Assembly (NCBI RefSeq): GCF_024438035.1
Contig: NZ_JANFQF010000026.1
Span: 23,962-87,961 of the forward strand
Direction of reading: 5' to 3'
Source: Rhodococcus tibetensis
GTDB taxonomy: Bacteria > Actinomycetota > Actinomycetes > Mycobacteriales > Mycobacteriaceae
DNA: 64,000 nt
The notes beneath the pieces were generated by a model. The model did no database searches and was not told where the DNA came from. It saw nothing but the letters and a program-made list of their open reading frames with translations. A program made the translations under genes and the position numbers. Of this stretch, positions 27,061-35,037 are shown piece after piece; positions within the stretch are counted from its first letter, which is position 1, and every line of letters begins with the position of its first letter.

Positions 27061-27232
27061 CAATGTCTCCTCCCGCGGGACCTCCGTCCCGCAGTGAGAG
27101 CGATCTGTCGGTGACCGACCCGTCGCGGTCCACCGTCAGCGGGCACCGACGGCCCGCGGCCGCAGCCACTGCACCCTCAATCCTTCGCCCGTTCGCTGCG
27201 CAGCACAACATGCCCACGCAGACGCGCCGGGC

Positions 27233-28015
27233 CTACTTTCCCTGCCACTGCGGTTTCCGCTTCTCGACGAACGCCTGCATACCTTCCTGCGCATCGCACG
27301 TGACGGCGTTGGCCGCCATCGTCTCCGCCATCGCCGCGTAGGCCTCGCCCTGAGGAAGCTCGATCTGCCGGTAGAACGCCTGCTTGCCGATCTTCACGGT
27401 GAGCGGGCTGGCCTTCGCAATCTTGCGGGCGAGGGCATTGGTCTCGTCCGCGAGCTTCTCAGCCGCGACAACCACGTTGACCAGCCCCCAGTCCGCGGCG
27501 GTTTCCGCGTCGATCGTGTCGCCGGTGAGGAGCATCTGCAGTGCCCGCTTCCGCCCGATCGCGCGGCTCAGGGCCACCATCGGGGTGGAGCAGAACAGTC
27601 CGATCTTCACCCCCGGTGTCCCGAACACGGCGTTCGCCGACGCGACGACGAGGTCGCAGGACGCCGCGAGCTGACAGCCCGCCGCGACGGCCGCACCCTG
27701 GACGGACGCGATAACCGGCTGCGGAATGTCCTGAACGGCCTGCATCATCTCGACGCAGGTGTCGAAGATGGCCTGCTCGTCCTCGAGAGTGCGGCCGATC
27801 ATCTCCTTCAGGTCGTGGCCCGCGGAGAAGACCGGTCCTGCAGCCCTGATGACGACGACGCGGGTGGTGTCTTCGTCGCCCAGCTTCCGGAGCGCTGCGG
27901 TGACATCCCGCATGGCTTCGGACGACAACGGGTTGCGCTGTTCGGGGCGGTTCAGGGTGAGGAACGCGACGCCGGTGTCCGGCAGGGCAGTGGTCTCCAC
28001 GAAATTCTGGTCCAT
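27233..28015 (-). CDS. Enoyl-CoA hydratase/isomerase family protein (ECHDC3-like)
   Basis: The product has 260 residues. Crotonase motifs are NRPEQRNPLS, GPVFSAGHDLKEM, VQGAAVAAGCQLAASCDLV and FGTPGVKIGLFCSTP. The position that holds the catalytic Glu in hydratases carries Gln and Val/Lys here, as in the ECHDC3 group whose reaction is poorly defined. It starts three bases after the fumarylacetoacetase gene, so it is part of the homogentisate operon, where no crotonase step is needed in the textbook pathway. Confidence 0.84.
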   Translation of the reverse strand: MDQNFVETTALPDTGVAFLTLNRPEQRNPLSSEAMRDVTAALRKLGDEDTTRVVVIRAAGPVFSAGHDLKEMIGRTLEDEQAIFDTCVEMMQAVQDIPQPVIASVQGAAVAAGCQLAASCDLVVASANAVFGTPGVKIGLFCSTPMVALSRAIGRKRALQMLLTGDTIDAETAADWGLVNVVVAAEKLADETNALARKIAKASPLTVKIGKQAFYRQIELPQGEAYAAMAETMAANAVTCDAQEGMQAFVEKRKPQWQGK

Positions 28016-28018
28016 GAC

Positions 28019-29209
28019 CTACTGCCTACCACCTGTGAGTACTGCCGGCAGAATGCGACCGCGGACGTCGCCGAAGCCGATGCGGCTGCCGTGGGGGCCG
28101 GGCGCGGTGGCGGAGATGACGATCTCGTCGCCGTCCTCGAGGAAGGTGCGCGTCTCGGCGCCGACCTCGACCGGTTCCTTGCCACCCCAGGTGAGTTCGA
28201 TGAACGCACCGCGTTGATTCTTCTCGGGCCCCGAAATGGTGCCCGACGCGAACAGGTCACCGGTACTGGCGGCGGCGCCATTGATGGTGGTGTGCGCGAG
28301 CATCTGCGCCGGCGACCAGTACATCTGCGCGTAGGGCGGCCTCGACACGACGTGGCCGTTCCACTCGACGGACAGATCGATGTCGAGGCCCCACTTCTCC
28401 TCGCCGCGCAGGTACGGCAGCGGCTGAGGATCCTGGGTCGGTGTGTCGATACGAGCGGCCTCGAGCGCCGGCAGCGGCACTACCCACGGTGAGATGGACG
28501 TCGCGAAGCTCTTGCCGAGGAACGGGCCGAGCGGCACGTACTCCCACGCCTGGATGTCGCGGGCGGACCAGTCGTTCACGACGACCGCGCCGAACACATA
28601 CTCCGCGAACTGATCCGGGGTGATGGTCTCCCCCAGCTTCGTCGGGACGCCGACGAGGAAACCCATCTCGGCCTCGATGTCGAGGCGGCGAGACGGCCCG
28701 AAGTCGGGGGCGTCCTGATCCGGGGTCTTGCGCTGTCCGCACGGCCGGATGACGTCCGTGCCCGACACGATGACGGTGCTCGACCGCCCGTGGTACCCGA
28801 CGGGGAGATACTTCCAGTTGGGCATCAGCGGTTCGGAGTCCGGCCGGAACAGCCGTCCGAGGTTGGTGGCATGGTTCTCGGACGCGTAGAAGTCGACGTA
28901 GTCGGCCACGTCCACCGGCAGATGCAAGGTGACCTCGTCGACCGCGAACACGGCAGCCGCGTCGACGTCGCCCTGCACCAGTTCGGTGATCTGGCGTCGG
29001 ACCTCGACCCACCGCTCCCTCCCCTGCGCCATGAAGGCGTTGAGGCTGGGGCGGGCGAACACGTCGTCGCCGAGCGTCGCGGCGAGGTCGACCACCGAAT
29101 CGCCCACCCGGACACCGATTCGCGGGCCGGTGACGGCCGTGGAGAACACGCCGTAAGGCAGGTTGTCGATCCCGAACGACGAATCGACGGGAATGTCGAG
29201 GGTGGTCAT
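28019..29209 (-). CDS. fahA: Fumarylacetoacetase
   Basis: The product has 396 residues. It has the N-terminal SH3-like domain (FGIDNLPYGVFS) and the FAH catalytic domain with YHGRSSTVIVSG, the metal-binding Asp/Glu block RRLDIEAEMGFLVG, NDWSARDIQAWEYVPLGP and GKSF. It hydrolyses 4-fumarylacetoacetate to fumarate and acetoacetate, the last step of tyrosine and phenylalanine breakdown. The ATG at 29209 overlaps the stop of the unknown gene. Its neighbours are homogentisate dioxygenase and a crotonase. Confidence 0.92.
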   Translation of the reverse strand: MTTLDIPVDSSFGIDNLPYGVFSTAVTGPRIGVRVGDSVVDLAATLGDDVFARPSLNAFMAQGRERWVEVRRQITELVQGDVDAAAVFAVDEVTLHLPVDVADYVDFYASENHATNLGRLFRPDSEPLMPNWKYLPVGYHGRSSTVIVSGTDVIRPCGQRKTPDQDAPDFGPSRRLDIEAEMGFLVGVPTKLGETITPDQFAEYVFGAVVVNDWSARDIQAWEYVPLGPFLGKSFATSISPWVVPLPALEAARIDTPTQDPQPLPYLRGEEKWGLDIDLSVEWNGHVVSRPPYAQMYWSPAQMLAHTTINGAAASTGDLFASGTISGPEKNQRGAFIELTWGGKEPVEVGAETRTFLEDGDEIVISATAPGPHGSRIGFGDVRGRILPAVLTGGRQ

Positions 29210-30066
29210 GCGGAGGTTCCCTGTTCTGTGGAGAGGACGGATGACGGAACGAGCGCGAGCCCGACGAGGTCTTCGAGCGGCTCGAGGACGCTGCACGTTC
29301 CGAAGGAACGGAACGAGGAGCGCACGGCCTCGACCACGTCGTCGGAGAGATCACCGAGTTCCTGTGCGAGAAGTGCGCCGTCGCGTTCGGCGAGCGTGGC
29401 GGCGAGCTGGGTGACCGTGCCACCTCCGAGCGCACGCCGCGTGGCGAGCAGCAGGTTGAGGAAGCCGTGCTGTTCGAATCCGTTGTGAGAGTCGGTGTTG
29501 CGCACCGCATGGTGCAGCCCGGCCGTCGCCTTGAACCGGACCCCGGTCGCGACCACGGTGTGGATCGCGGCCGCGAGCTCACCTTCGTCCGGGTAGGCCT
29601 CGGCGACGACGCCTCCCGTGCGGAACTTGGCGGAGACGGACGTACCGGCGAGTGCGGCCAGAAAGTCGGAGCGCCGCTCGTCGCGCGGAATCTCGACGAA
29701 CACGTCGAGTCCGGCCGTCAACGTCTCCAGGGCGTACAACACGGCCATGAAGTCGTCGGCGGACTGTTCCGCCGGAATCGCGATCTCGAGGGCCACCGGC
29801 GTGACGCCCTCCACCGCGGCAATGCGCGTGAGCGCGGGCTCGAGAGTGGCGAGGCCACCCGGCAGAGTAAGACTCACGTCGAGCTCGGTCGGTGTCAGCT
29901 CTTCCACCCGGGAAGCCGGAAAGACGAACGATCCGACCAGGTCTGCGTACGGCGACGACCGGTGCCGTGCGTGCGCGGGGACGGCGTCGGGCAAGGCCGC
30001 ATTGCCCGGCGGGAACAGCGCGGCGTCGTCGCACAGACCGGTGAACAGTGCGGGAATGCCGGTCAC
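29206..30066 (-). CDS. Conserved protein of unknown function in the homogentisate operon, probable TIM barrel
   Basis: The product has 286 residues. The N-terminus has CDDAALFPPGNAALPDAV; later come strand-like segments ending in charged residues (VALEIAIP, LDVFVEIPRDE, SAKFRTGG, RFKATAGLHHAVRN) and then HGFLNLLLA. Regular strand-helix alternation and the Lys/Arg at strand ends suggest a TIM-barrel enzyme (inference). The GTG start overlaps the homogentisate dioxygenase stop and the end overlaps fumarylacetoacetase, so it sits exactly between the two enzymes. That is the place for a maleylacetoacetate isomerase; no zeta-class glutathione transferase is seen in the window. Confidence 0.7.
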   Translation of the reverse strand: MTGIPALFTGLCDDAALFPPGNAALPDAVPAHARHRSSPYADLVGSFVFPASRVEELTPTELDVSLTLPGGLATLEPALTRIAAVEGVTPVALEIAIPAEQSADDFMAVLYALETLTAGLDVFVEIPRDERRSDFLAALAGTSVSAKFRTGGVVAEAYPDEGELAAAIHTVVATGVRFKATAGLHHAVRNTDSHNGFEQHGFLNLLLATRRALGGGTVTQLAATLAERDGALLAQELGDLSDDVVEAVRSSFRSFGTCSVLEPLEDLVGLALVPSSVLSTEQGTSA

Positions 30067-31262
30067 TGCGCCGGCCCCCGGCCCGCCCAGGTCCAGGCGT
30101 AGTTGCGGTCCTCGCACGCCAGCGCGCCTTCGCCGAGTTCGAGGGGCCGGAAGGTGTCGACCATGACCGCCAGTTCGTCGAAGAACTCGGCCCCGATGCT
30201 GCGCTCGTAGGCCCCGGGCTGCGGCCCGTGCGCATGACCGCCGGGATGGACGGAGATGGAACCCTGCCCGATACCGGAACCCTTGCGGGCCTCGTAGTCG
30301 CCGCCGCAGTAGAACATGATTTCGTCGGAGTCCACATTGGAGTGGTAGTACGGCACCGGAATCGACAACGGGTGGTAGTCGACCTTACGGGGCACGAAGT
30401 TGCAGATGACGAAGTTGTTGCCCTCGAACGCCTGATGCGCCGGCGGAGGCTGGTGAACGCGCCCGGTGATGGGCTCGTAGTCGGAGATGTTGAACGTGTA
30501 CGGGTAGAGGCAACCGTCCCACCCGATCACGTCGAAGGGATGGTTCGCGTACAGCATCCGGGTGCCGACGATGCCGTGCGAGGTGCGGTGCTTGACGAGC
30601 ACCTCGACGTCCGTGCCCTCGGCCTGCAGCGTTTCCCCCGGACCGTGGAGGTCGCGTTCACAGTACGGTGCGTGCTCGAGCAGCTGCCCGAACCGGGACA
30701 GGTACCGCTTCGGCGGGACGAGGTGACTGTTGGCCTCGATAGCATAGGCACGCAACGGTTCCGGACCGGTCGGGATCCATCGATGGGTGGTCGACATGGG
30801 GATGAGGACGTAGTCGCCCTGCTTTGCCTCGAGCGCACCGAAGACGGTTTCGACGGTGGCCGAGCCGGATTCGACGTACACCATCTCGTCACCCAAGGCG
30901 TTGCGGTAGAGCGGCGATTCCTTGCCGGCCACTACGTAGGAGATGCGCACGTCACCGTTGCCGAGGATCAGGCGGCGCCCGGTCACCACATCGGTGTCGG
31001 CCCACACCGACTCCGGGAAGAGGTCGTGCAACTTCAGGTGTCTCGGCGAGAGCGGATGGTTGGGCGTGGTGGCCTGGTCCGGCAGTTCCCACACCGTCGC
31101 GTCGACGATCGCCGAGGGAATGTGCCGGTGATACAGCAGCGAGGAGTCGGAGGAGAATCCTTCTTCGCCCATCAACTCCTCGAAGTAGAGCTGACCGTTC
31201 TCGTCACGGTGTTGCGTGTGCCGCTTCGGCGGGATGTTGCCCGCCTGCCGATAGAACGCCAT
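30063..31262 (-). CDS. hmgA: Homogentisate 1,2-dioxygenase
   Basis: The product has 399 residues. It is a cupin-type dioxygenase with an N-terminal barrel (FYRQAGNIPPKRH, GDEMVYVESG, GDYVLIPMSTTHRW) and a C-terminal barrel containing the Fe(II) region SVHPGGHAHGPQPGAYE. It opens the ring of homogentisate to maleylacetoacetate. The ATG at 31262 has GAGGAGG five bases upstream. A MarR-type palindrome lies 28 bases upstream of the start, and the regulator gene lies just beyond it. It is first in an operon with the unknown protein, fumarylacetoacetase and a crotonase. Confidence 0.93.
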   Translation of the reverse strand: MAFYRQAGNIPPKRHTQHRDENGQLYFEELMGEEGFSSDSSLLYHRHIPSAIVDATVWELPDQATTPNHPLSPRHLKLHDLFPESVWADTDVVTGRRLILGNGDVRISYVVAGKESPLYRNALGDEMVYVESGSATVETVFGALEAKQGDYVLIPMSTTHRWIPTGPEPLRAYAIEANSHLVPPKRYLSRFGQLLEHAPYCERDLHGPGETLQAEGTDVEVLVKHRTSHGIVGTRMLYANHPFDVIGWDGCLYPYTFNISDYEPITGRVHQPPPAHQAFEGNNFVICNFVPRKVDYHPLSIPVPYYHSNVDSDEIMFYCGGDYEARKGSGIGQGSISVHPGGHAHGPQPGAYERSIGAEFFDELAVMVDTFRPLELGEGALACEDRNYAWTWAGRGPAQ

Positions 31263-31289
31263 GACGGCCTCCTCGATGTGTCGCCGCTT

Positions 31290-31307
31290 TAGTAAACACA
31301 TTAACTA
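31290..31307. promoter_or_regulatory. MarR-type palindrome upstream of hmgA
   Basis: TAGTAAACACATTAACTA has the form TAGT-N10-ACTA, with inner matches (TAGTNAA/TTNACTA). It lies 28-45 bases upstream of the hmgA start. The same TAGT-N10-ACTA frame recurs upstream of the marR gene. It is the probable operator of the neighbouring MarR regulator. Confidence 0.6.
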
Positions 31308-31315
31308 CTTCGAAG

Positions 31316-31333
31316 CCGTGCTGGCAAGCACGG
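31316..31333 (-). terminator. Hairpin between marR and hmgA
   Basis: CCGTGCT-GGCA-AGCACGG forms a perfect 7-base-pair, GC-rich stem with a 4-base loop, 23 bases after the marR stop. There is no T-run, as is common in actinobacteria. It would separate marR transcription from the hmgA operon. Confidence 0.5.
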
Positions 31334-31355
31334 ACCGATAACGACGACAGGAGCG

Positions 31356-31910
31356 TCAGTTGCGTCCGCGAACGTCGAACTGACTGCGATTGGTGATCAA
31401 CTTGTCGAGCAACATGACGAGGATTCGCTGTTCCGGCTCGGTGAGCACGCTCGCCCACGCGTGTTCGCGCTCGTTCTGCTCCCGATAGATCTCCCCGATC
31501 TCCCGGCGACCGCGCTCGGTGAGCGAAAGCTGCACCGATCGGCCGTCCCGCTCGTCGGGCGTGCGTTCCATCAGACCCGCGCCGACCAGGGATTTGGTGA
31601 GATTGGAGACCGCGGCCCGGCTCATACCGGTGAGCTCGGCAGCACTCTTCGCATCGATTGGACCGGCCAGCCAGGTGACGAACATCAGCCGGAAAGACGA
31701 CCACGACAGTCCTCGCGGGCGATGGATTGACGACTCCAGATCGTAGGTGACCACATTCGACGCCCGGTTCAGCGTGAGCAGAACCTGCGTAGCCAGTTCG
31801 TGTGTCGATCCGTATTCGGTGCTCAGACGCCGATTGGCCAGTTCGATGAACGACCAGAAGTCGAGGCGCTCAGGTACCTCGACAGGCACCGGCGCATCGT
31901 CGTCGGTCAT
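31356..31910 (-). CDS. MarR-family transcriptional regulator, likely of the homogentisate operon
   Basis: The product has 184 residues. It has a long N-terminal helix, then the winged helix-turn-helix: SAAELTGMSRAAVSNLTKSLVGAGLMERTPDERDGRSVQLSLTERG is spread over the DNA-binding helices and wing. The C-terminal helix forms the dimer. It lies directly upstream of hmgA on the same strand, and near-identical palindromes precede both genes, so it probably controls itself and homogentisate breakdown. The ligand may be homogentisate or a later intermediate (inference). Confidence 0.87.
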   Translation of the reverse strand: MTDDDAPVPVEVPERLDFWSFIELANRRLSTEYGSTHELATQVLLTLNRASNVVTYDLESSIHRPRGLSWSSFRLMFVTWLAGPIDAKSAAELTGMSRAAVSNLTKSLVGAGLMERTPDERDGRSVQLSLTERGRREIGEIYREQNEREHAWASVLTEPEQRILVMLLDKLITNRSQFDVRGRN

Positions 31911-31983
31911 CGCGCAGCGTCATCGGTCATGAAGAGAACCCTATCGCGAGCGGGTGGCGGGCCCAGTGCCCGCCATGTCGTTT

Positions 31984-32001
31984 TAGTATATCTGTGAACT
32001 A
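31984..32001. promoter_or_regulatory. MarR-type palindrome upstream of marR
   Basis: TAGTATATCTGTGAACTA shows the TAGT-N10-ACTA frame and matches the site upstream of hmgA (reversed) at 13 of 18 positions. It lies 74 bases upstream of the marR start. It suggests autoregulation. Confidence 0.55.
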
Positions 32002-32043
32002 GTTTTGTGCAGTGGCCTTGACACGGACCGGCGAAGCCGCACC

Positions 32044-33609
32044 TCAGCGCTCGTAGCCCTTACGCATGTCGTCGACGATCCGCGGCCGGTCCAGCGTCGA
32101 GGGCTCGAGCACGCGCGGGGGACGGTCGCGGGAAAAGACAGCGGACGCCGCGAGAGTGGGTTCGTCGAGGAACCGCAGGTCGGGCACGTCCGACGGGAGG
32201 TGCAGTGACGGGGCCTCGGGGTCCGGCGAGGCGAGGACGAATCCCCAGTCTCCGAAGCTGGGCACCAGCACGTGGTACGGCGTGACGCTCAGGCCCGCCG
32301 ACGCGACCGTGGACGTGGTGCGCCAGAACGCGTCGGGTGTCGAATAGGGGCTTCCCGCTTGCACGACCATCAGGCCGCCGGGCTCGAGTGCGCCGGCAAC
32401 GAGCCCGTAGAACTCGGTGGAGTACAGGCGTCCGAGCGCCGGTGTGTCGGGATCGGGAAGGTCGACGATGACGGCGTCGAACCCGTTGCCGGGTGGATCC
32501 CGCAACCACCGGAAAGCGTCGTCGATCACCACGTGCACGCGGGGATCCTGCAGAGCGCCCTTGTTGAGGTCCGCAAGGCGGGTAGAGGCGAGTTCAACCA
32601 CGGCGGGGTCGAGTTCCACCTGCACGATCTCCCGCACCCCGTTCAGCCGCAGTACCTCACGGGCGGCGAGGCCGTCACCCCCGCCGAGGATCAGCACCCT
32701 CTCCGGGTTGCGGGCCATCGCCGGGTACACGAGGGATTCGGTGTAGCGGTGCTCGTCGGCACTCGAGAACTGGAGGTCACCGTCGAGGAACAGACGCACG
32801 TCATTGCCGCGTTCGGTGACCACGATCTCCTGGTACTGCGACCGCTCGGCCGCCACCACCGGGTCGGTGTACAGCCGTTGCCGTGAGGTGGTCTCGATGC
32901 CGTCCGCGCGCACCAGCAACACGGCGATACATGCAGCCGCCAGGAGTAGCGCCACCACCGCGAGCAGTCGGGTGCGCACGCTCAGTTGCCACCGCAGCAG
33001 GATCAGCGCCACGACCGCGGCCGCCACGAGATTGATGATTCCCGTGATGGCGGCACCGCGGATCATCCCCGCGACCGGAAGTAGAACGAACGGCCAGAGC
33101 AACCCACCGACGAGTGCGCCCGCATAGTCGGCAGCATTCAGGTTGGCCAGCACTTTGCCAGTCGTTTCGGCGTCGTTGTCATTTCGCCCCGACTGCAGCA
33201 GGGTCATCAGCAGCGGTACTTCGGCGCCGACCAGGACACCGATGAGTGCTGTGGCGAGGACGAGAACGACTGCGCTCGAGCCGAAGAACGTAAATGTCAC
33301 GTACAGCGTCACTGCGCTGAAGCCCCCGGCGAGGCCCAGTACGATCTCCACGGCGACGAACGACACGGCGGCGTGGGAGAGCAGTGGTTTGGCGGCGAGA
33401 GCGCCCACGCCGAGCGCCGCCACGAACCCGGCGACGATCAGCGAGGTCTGGGTGATGCCGCCACCGGTGAGGCTGATCGAGAGCGTGAGCAGAGCCAGTT
33501 CGTAGATCAACCCGCAGGCGGCGCAGGCGGCGACCGCCGCGAGGAGGAGCACTCGGGAACGTCCGTCGAGCGCCCGCTTCGTCCCGGACTCTGCCGCTAC
33601 CGCCGTCAT
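32044..33609 (-). CDS. speE: Membrane-anchored spermidine synthase-like protein
   Basis: The product has 521 residues. The first 220 or so form about seven transmembrane segments (starting LLLAAVAACAACGLIYELALL). The rest is an aminopropyltransferase-like domain: YQEIVV, DVRLFLDGDLQFS, RVLILGGGDGLAAREVL (SAM-type Rossmann loop), VQVELDP and VIVDLPDPDTP. Soluble spermidine synthases use decarboxylated SAM; whether this membrane form does is unknown. It is the last gene of a five-gene module with DUF4178, DUF2617, DUF4247 and DUF350 proteins. Confidence 0.85.
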   Translation of the reverse strand: MTAVAAESGTKRALDGRSRVLLLAAVAACAACGLIYELALLTLSISLTGGGITQTSLIVAGFVAALGVGALAAKPLLSHAAVSFVAVEIVLGLAGGFSAVTLYVTFTFFGSSAVVLVLATALIGVLVGAEVPLLMTLLQSGRNDNDAETTGKVLANLNAADYAGALVGGLLWPFVLLPVAGMIRGAAITGIINLVAAAVVALILLRWQLSVRTRLLAVVALLLAAACIAVLLVRADGIETTSRQRLYTDPVVAAERSQYQEIVVTERGNDVRLFLDGDLQFSSADEHRYTESLVYPAMARNPERVLILGGGDGLAAREVLRLNGVREIVQVELDPAVVELASTRLADLNKGALQDPRVHVVIDDAFRWLRDPPGNGFDAVIVDLPDPDTPALGRLYSTEFYGLVAGALEPGGLMVVQAGSPYSTPDAFWRTTSTVASAGLSVTPYHVLVPSFGDWGFVLASPDPEAPSLHLPSDVPDLRFLDEPTLAASAVFSRDRPPRVLEPSTLDRPRIVDDMRKGYER

Positions 33610-33621
33610 CGGATCAGGGGA

Positions 33622-34092
33622 TCAGGTGAGGGCGGCCGCGTTGACGAGTCCGATGGCGAAGAGCGTCGTTCCGACAGCCCACGCGGCACCGCACATCTGC
33701 GGGTTGCCGACCAGTTCGACCAGCCGCCCCGGCAGAAGGAGGTTCATGAGGCGCAGCGCGATCAACTGGAGGAGCACGCCGAAGAGACCGTAGACCGCGG
33801 AATCGGCGAGACCCTGGGCGAACCCGTCGTCGCTGGTGAGGATGGCCGAGACGACGATGACGGCGAGGGCGAGGTGGTTGGCCGCGAGAAGGATGGCCGC
33901 ATTCGGATTCTTGTCGATGTACACCTGGTGGCGGAGGTTGCCGGGCGTGGCCAGGTCGAGGACCAGGAAGCCGACACCGAGGACGGCGATGCCGATCACG
34001 AAGTACGCCAGGGTTCCGAGCATGCCGCCCACGAGGAGACCGACGTCGACGGTGCCGATTTCGGTGGTTGCGGCCGTATAGGTGGTGTTCAC
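33622..34092 (-). CDS. DUF350 membrane protein
   Basis: The product has 156 residues and four hydrophobic segments (about 18-45, 65-85, 97-118 and 132-152). The first is followed by DLATPGNLRHQVYIDKNPNAAILLAANHL, spread over a conserved DUF350 loop. The family is also found as E. coli YjfL and has no known function. The gene lies 12 bases upstream of the speE-like gene and 28 bases after the DUF4247 lipoprotein gene, and it probably encodes a membrane partner of both. Confidence 0.82.
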   Translation of the reverse strand: MNTTYTAATTEIGTVDVGLLVGGMLGTLAYFVIGIAVLGVGFLVLDLATPGNLRHQVYIDKNPNAAILLAANHLALAVIVVSAILTSDDGFAQGLADSAVYGLFGVLLQLIALRLMNLLLPGRLVELVGNPQMCGAAWAVGTTLFAIGLVNAAALT

Positions 34093-34120
34093 GCACTACT
34101 CCCGAGTTGTGGGTCGATGG

Positions 34121-34534
34121 TCATTTGGCATCGCCGGATCCGCCGCTGCCGCCGGCACCGCCGGCCGGTGAGCCAGGGTTGAATCCCGGTCCCAGGTAGG
34201 CGAATCCACCGCTTCGATATCGGCCGTCGATGTCTTCCACGCGGATGAGGCTGCCGCCGCCGGGGGCCCCACTGACGGTGACGATGTCGTCGTCGTAGCG
34301 CAGGTACTCGTTGCCACCGTCCGCTTTGCGGGCGGCTGGAGCTTCTTCGCTGACAATTTTCGACACCGTGGTCCCGATGGGATCTTTGGACGTGTACGTC
34401 TTGACGTCGCCGGTGGTGTTCTGGTGCGCGTACGTGTCTCCGATGAAGTCGCGGATATTGCCACCGCAGGCGGTGAGCACCAGCATCACGAGTAGTAGCG
34501 GGGCGAGCAGCGCCCGCCTGACATTGGGTGTCAC
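34121..34534 (-). CDS. DUF4247 lipoprotein
   Basis: The product has 137 residues from the GTG at 34534, which overlaps the DUF2617 stop as GTGA; another GTG lies nine bases upstream. The signal peptide ends in the lipobox LTAC (LLLVMLVLTACGG), so the protein should be lipidated and sit on the outer face of the membrane. The mature part fits DUF4247 (IRDFIGDTYAHQNTTG, RYDDDIVTVSG). The C-terminus is a Gly/Ser-rich low-complexity tail. The function is unknown. Confidence 0.75.
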   Translation of the reverse strand: MTPNVRRALLAPLLLVMLVLTACGGNIRDFIGDTYAHQNTTGDVKTYTSKDPIGTTVSKIVSEEAPAARKADGGNEYLRYDDDIVTVSGAPGGGSLIRVEDIDGRYRSGGFAYLGPGFNPGSPAGGAGGSGGSGDAK

Positions 34535-35037
34535 GGCTGCCACCTACTTCGCGTCTGCACGATCACCCCGTCCTCCTCGCCCGGATACAGGTGCCAGGTC
34601 TGCCAGGCCCACCCGCCCGCGTGTTCGGATTGCGCGGTGAGGGCGGTCAAGGCTGTGCGGGCGCCGGGGAACGACCCGCAGATCCACCCGTCCACCTCGG
34701 TGGCCTGACCGCGCAGCCACTCGGCAGTGTGTTCCAGACATGCACGGTCGACCGTCCTGGTATCGGAATTGAATTGGTAGCCGCTCGCCCTCTCGGACAC
34801 CGGCAGCGGCTGACCACCCGCCCGCACCGCATCACACGACACCTGCTCGGTGATGCGGTGCCCGGCAAGGGACGCCGTGACGGCGTGCGACGCGCCGAGC
34901 ACGCCCAGGATGACGGAATCGTTGCCATCGACGACGGTGAGTTGAGCTAGGGGAATCGGGGTTTCGGCGTTCACGACGAGCCCGAGCGCGCGGGCCGTCA
35001 CATCCCGCGACTCGACGTCCAGGATGTGCAGGCTCAT
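34531..35037 (-). CDS. DUF2617 protein
   Basis: The product has 168 residues and no signal peptide or membrane segment. It has blocks such as LGVLGASHAV, DGWICGSFPGARTALTAL and WQTWHLYPG, as in DUF2617 proteins. These have no assigned function but recur in actinobacterial genomes. The ATG overlaps the DUF4178 stop by four bases. It should be the cytoplasmic component of the module. Confidence 0.7.
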   Translation of the reverse strand: MSLHILDVESRDVTARALGLVVNAETPIPLAQLTVVDGNDSVILGVLGASHAVTASLAGHRITEQVSCDAVRAGGQPLPVSERASGYQFNSDTRTVDRACLEHTAEWLRGQATEVDGWICGSFPGARTALTALTAQSEHAGGWAWQTWHLYPGEEDGVIVQTRSRWQP

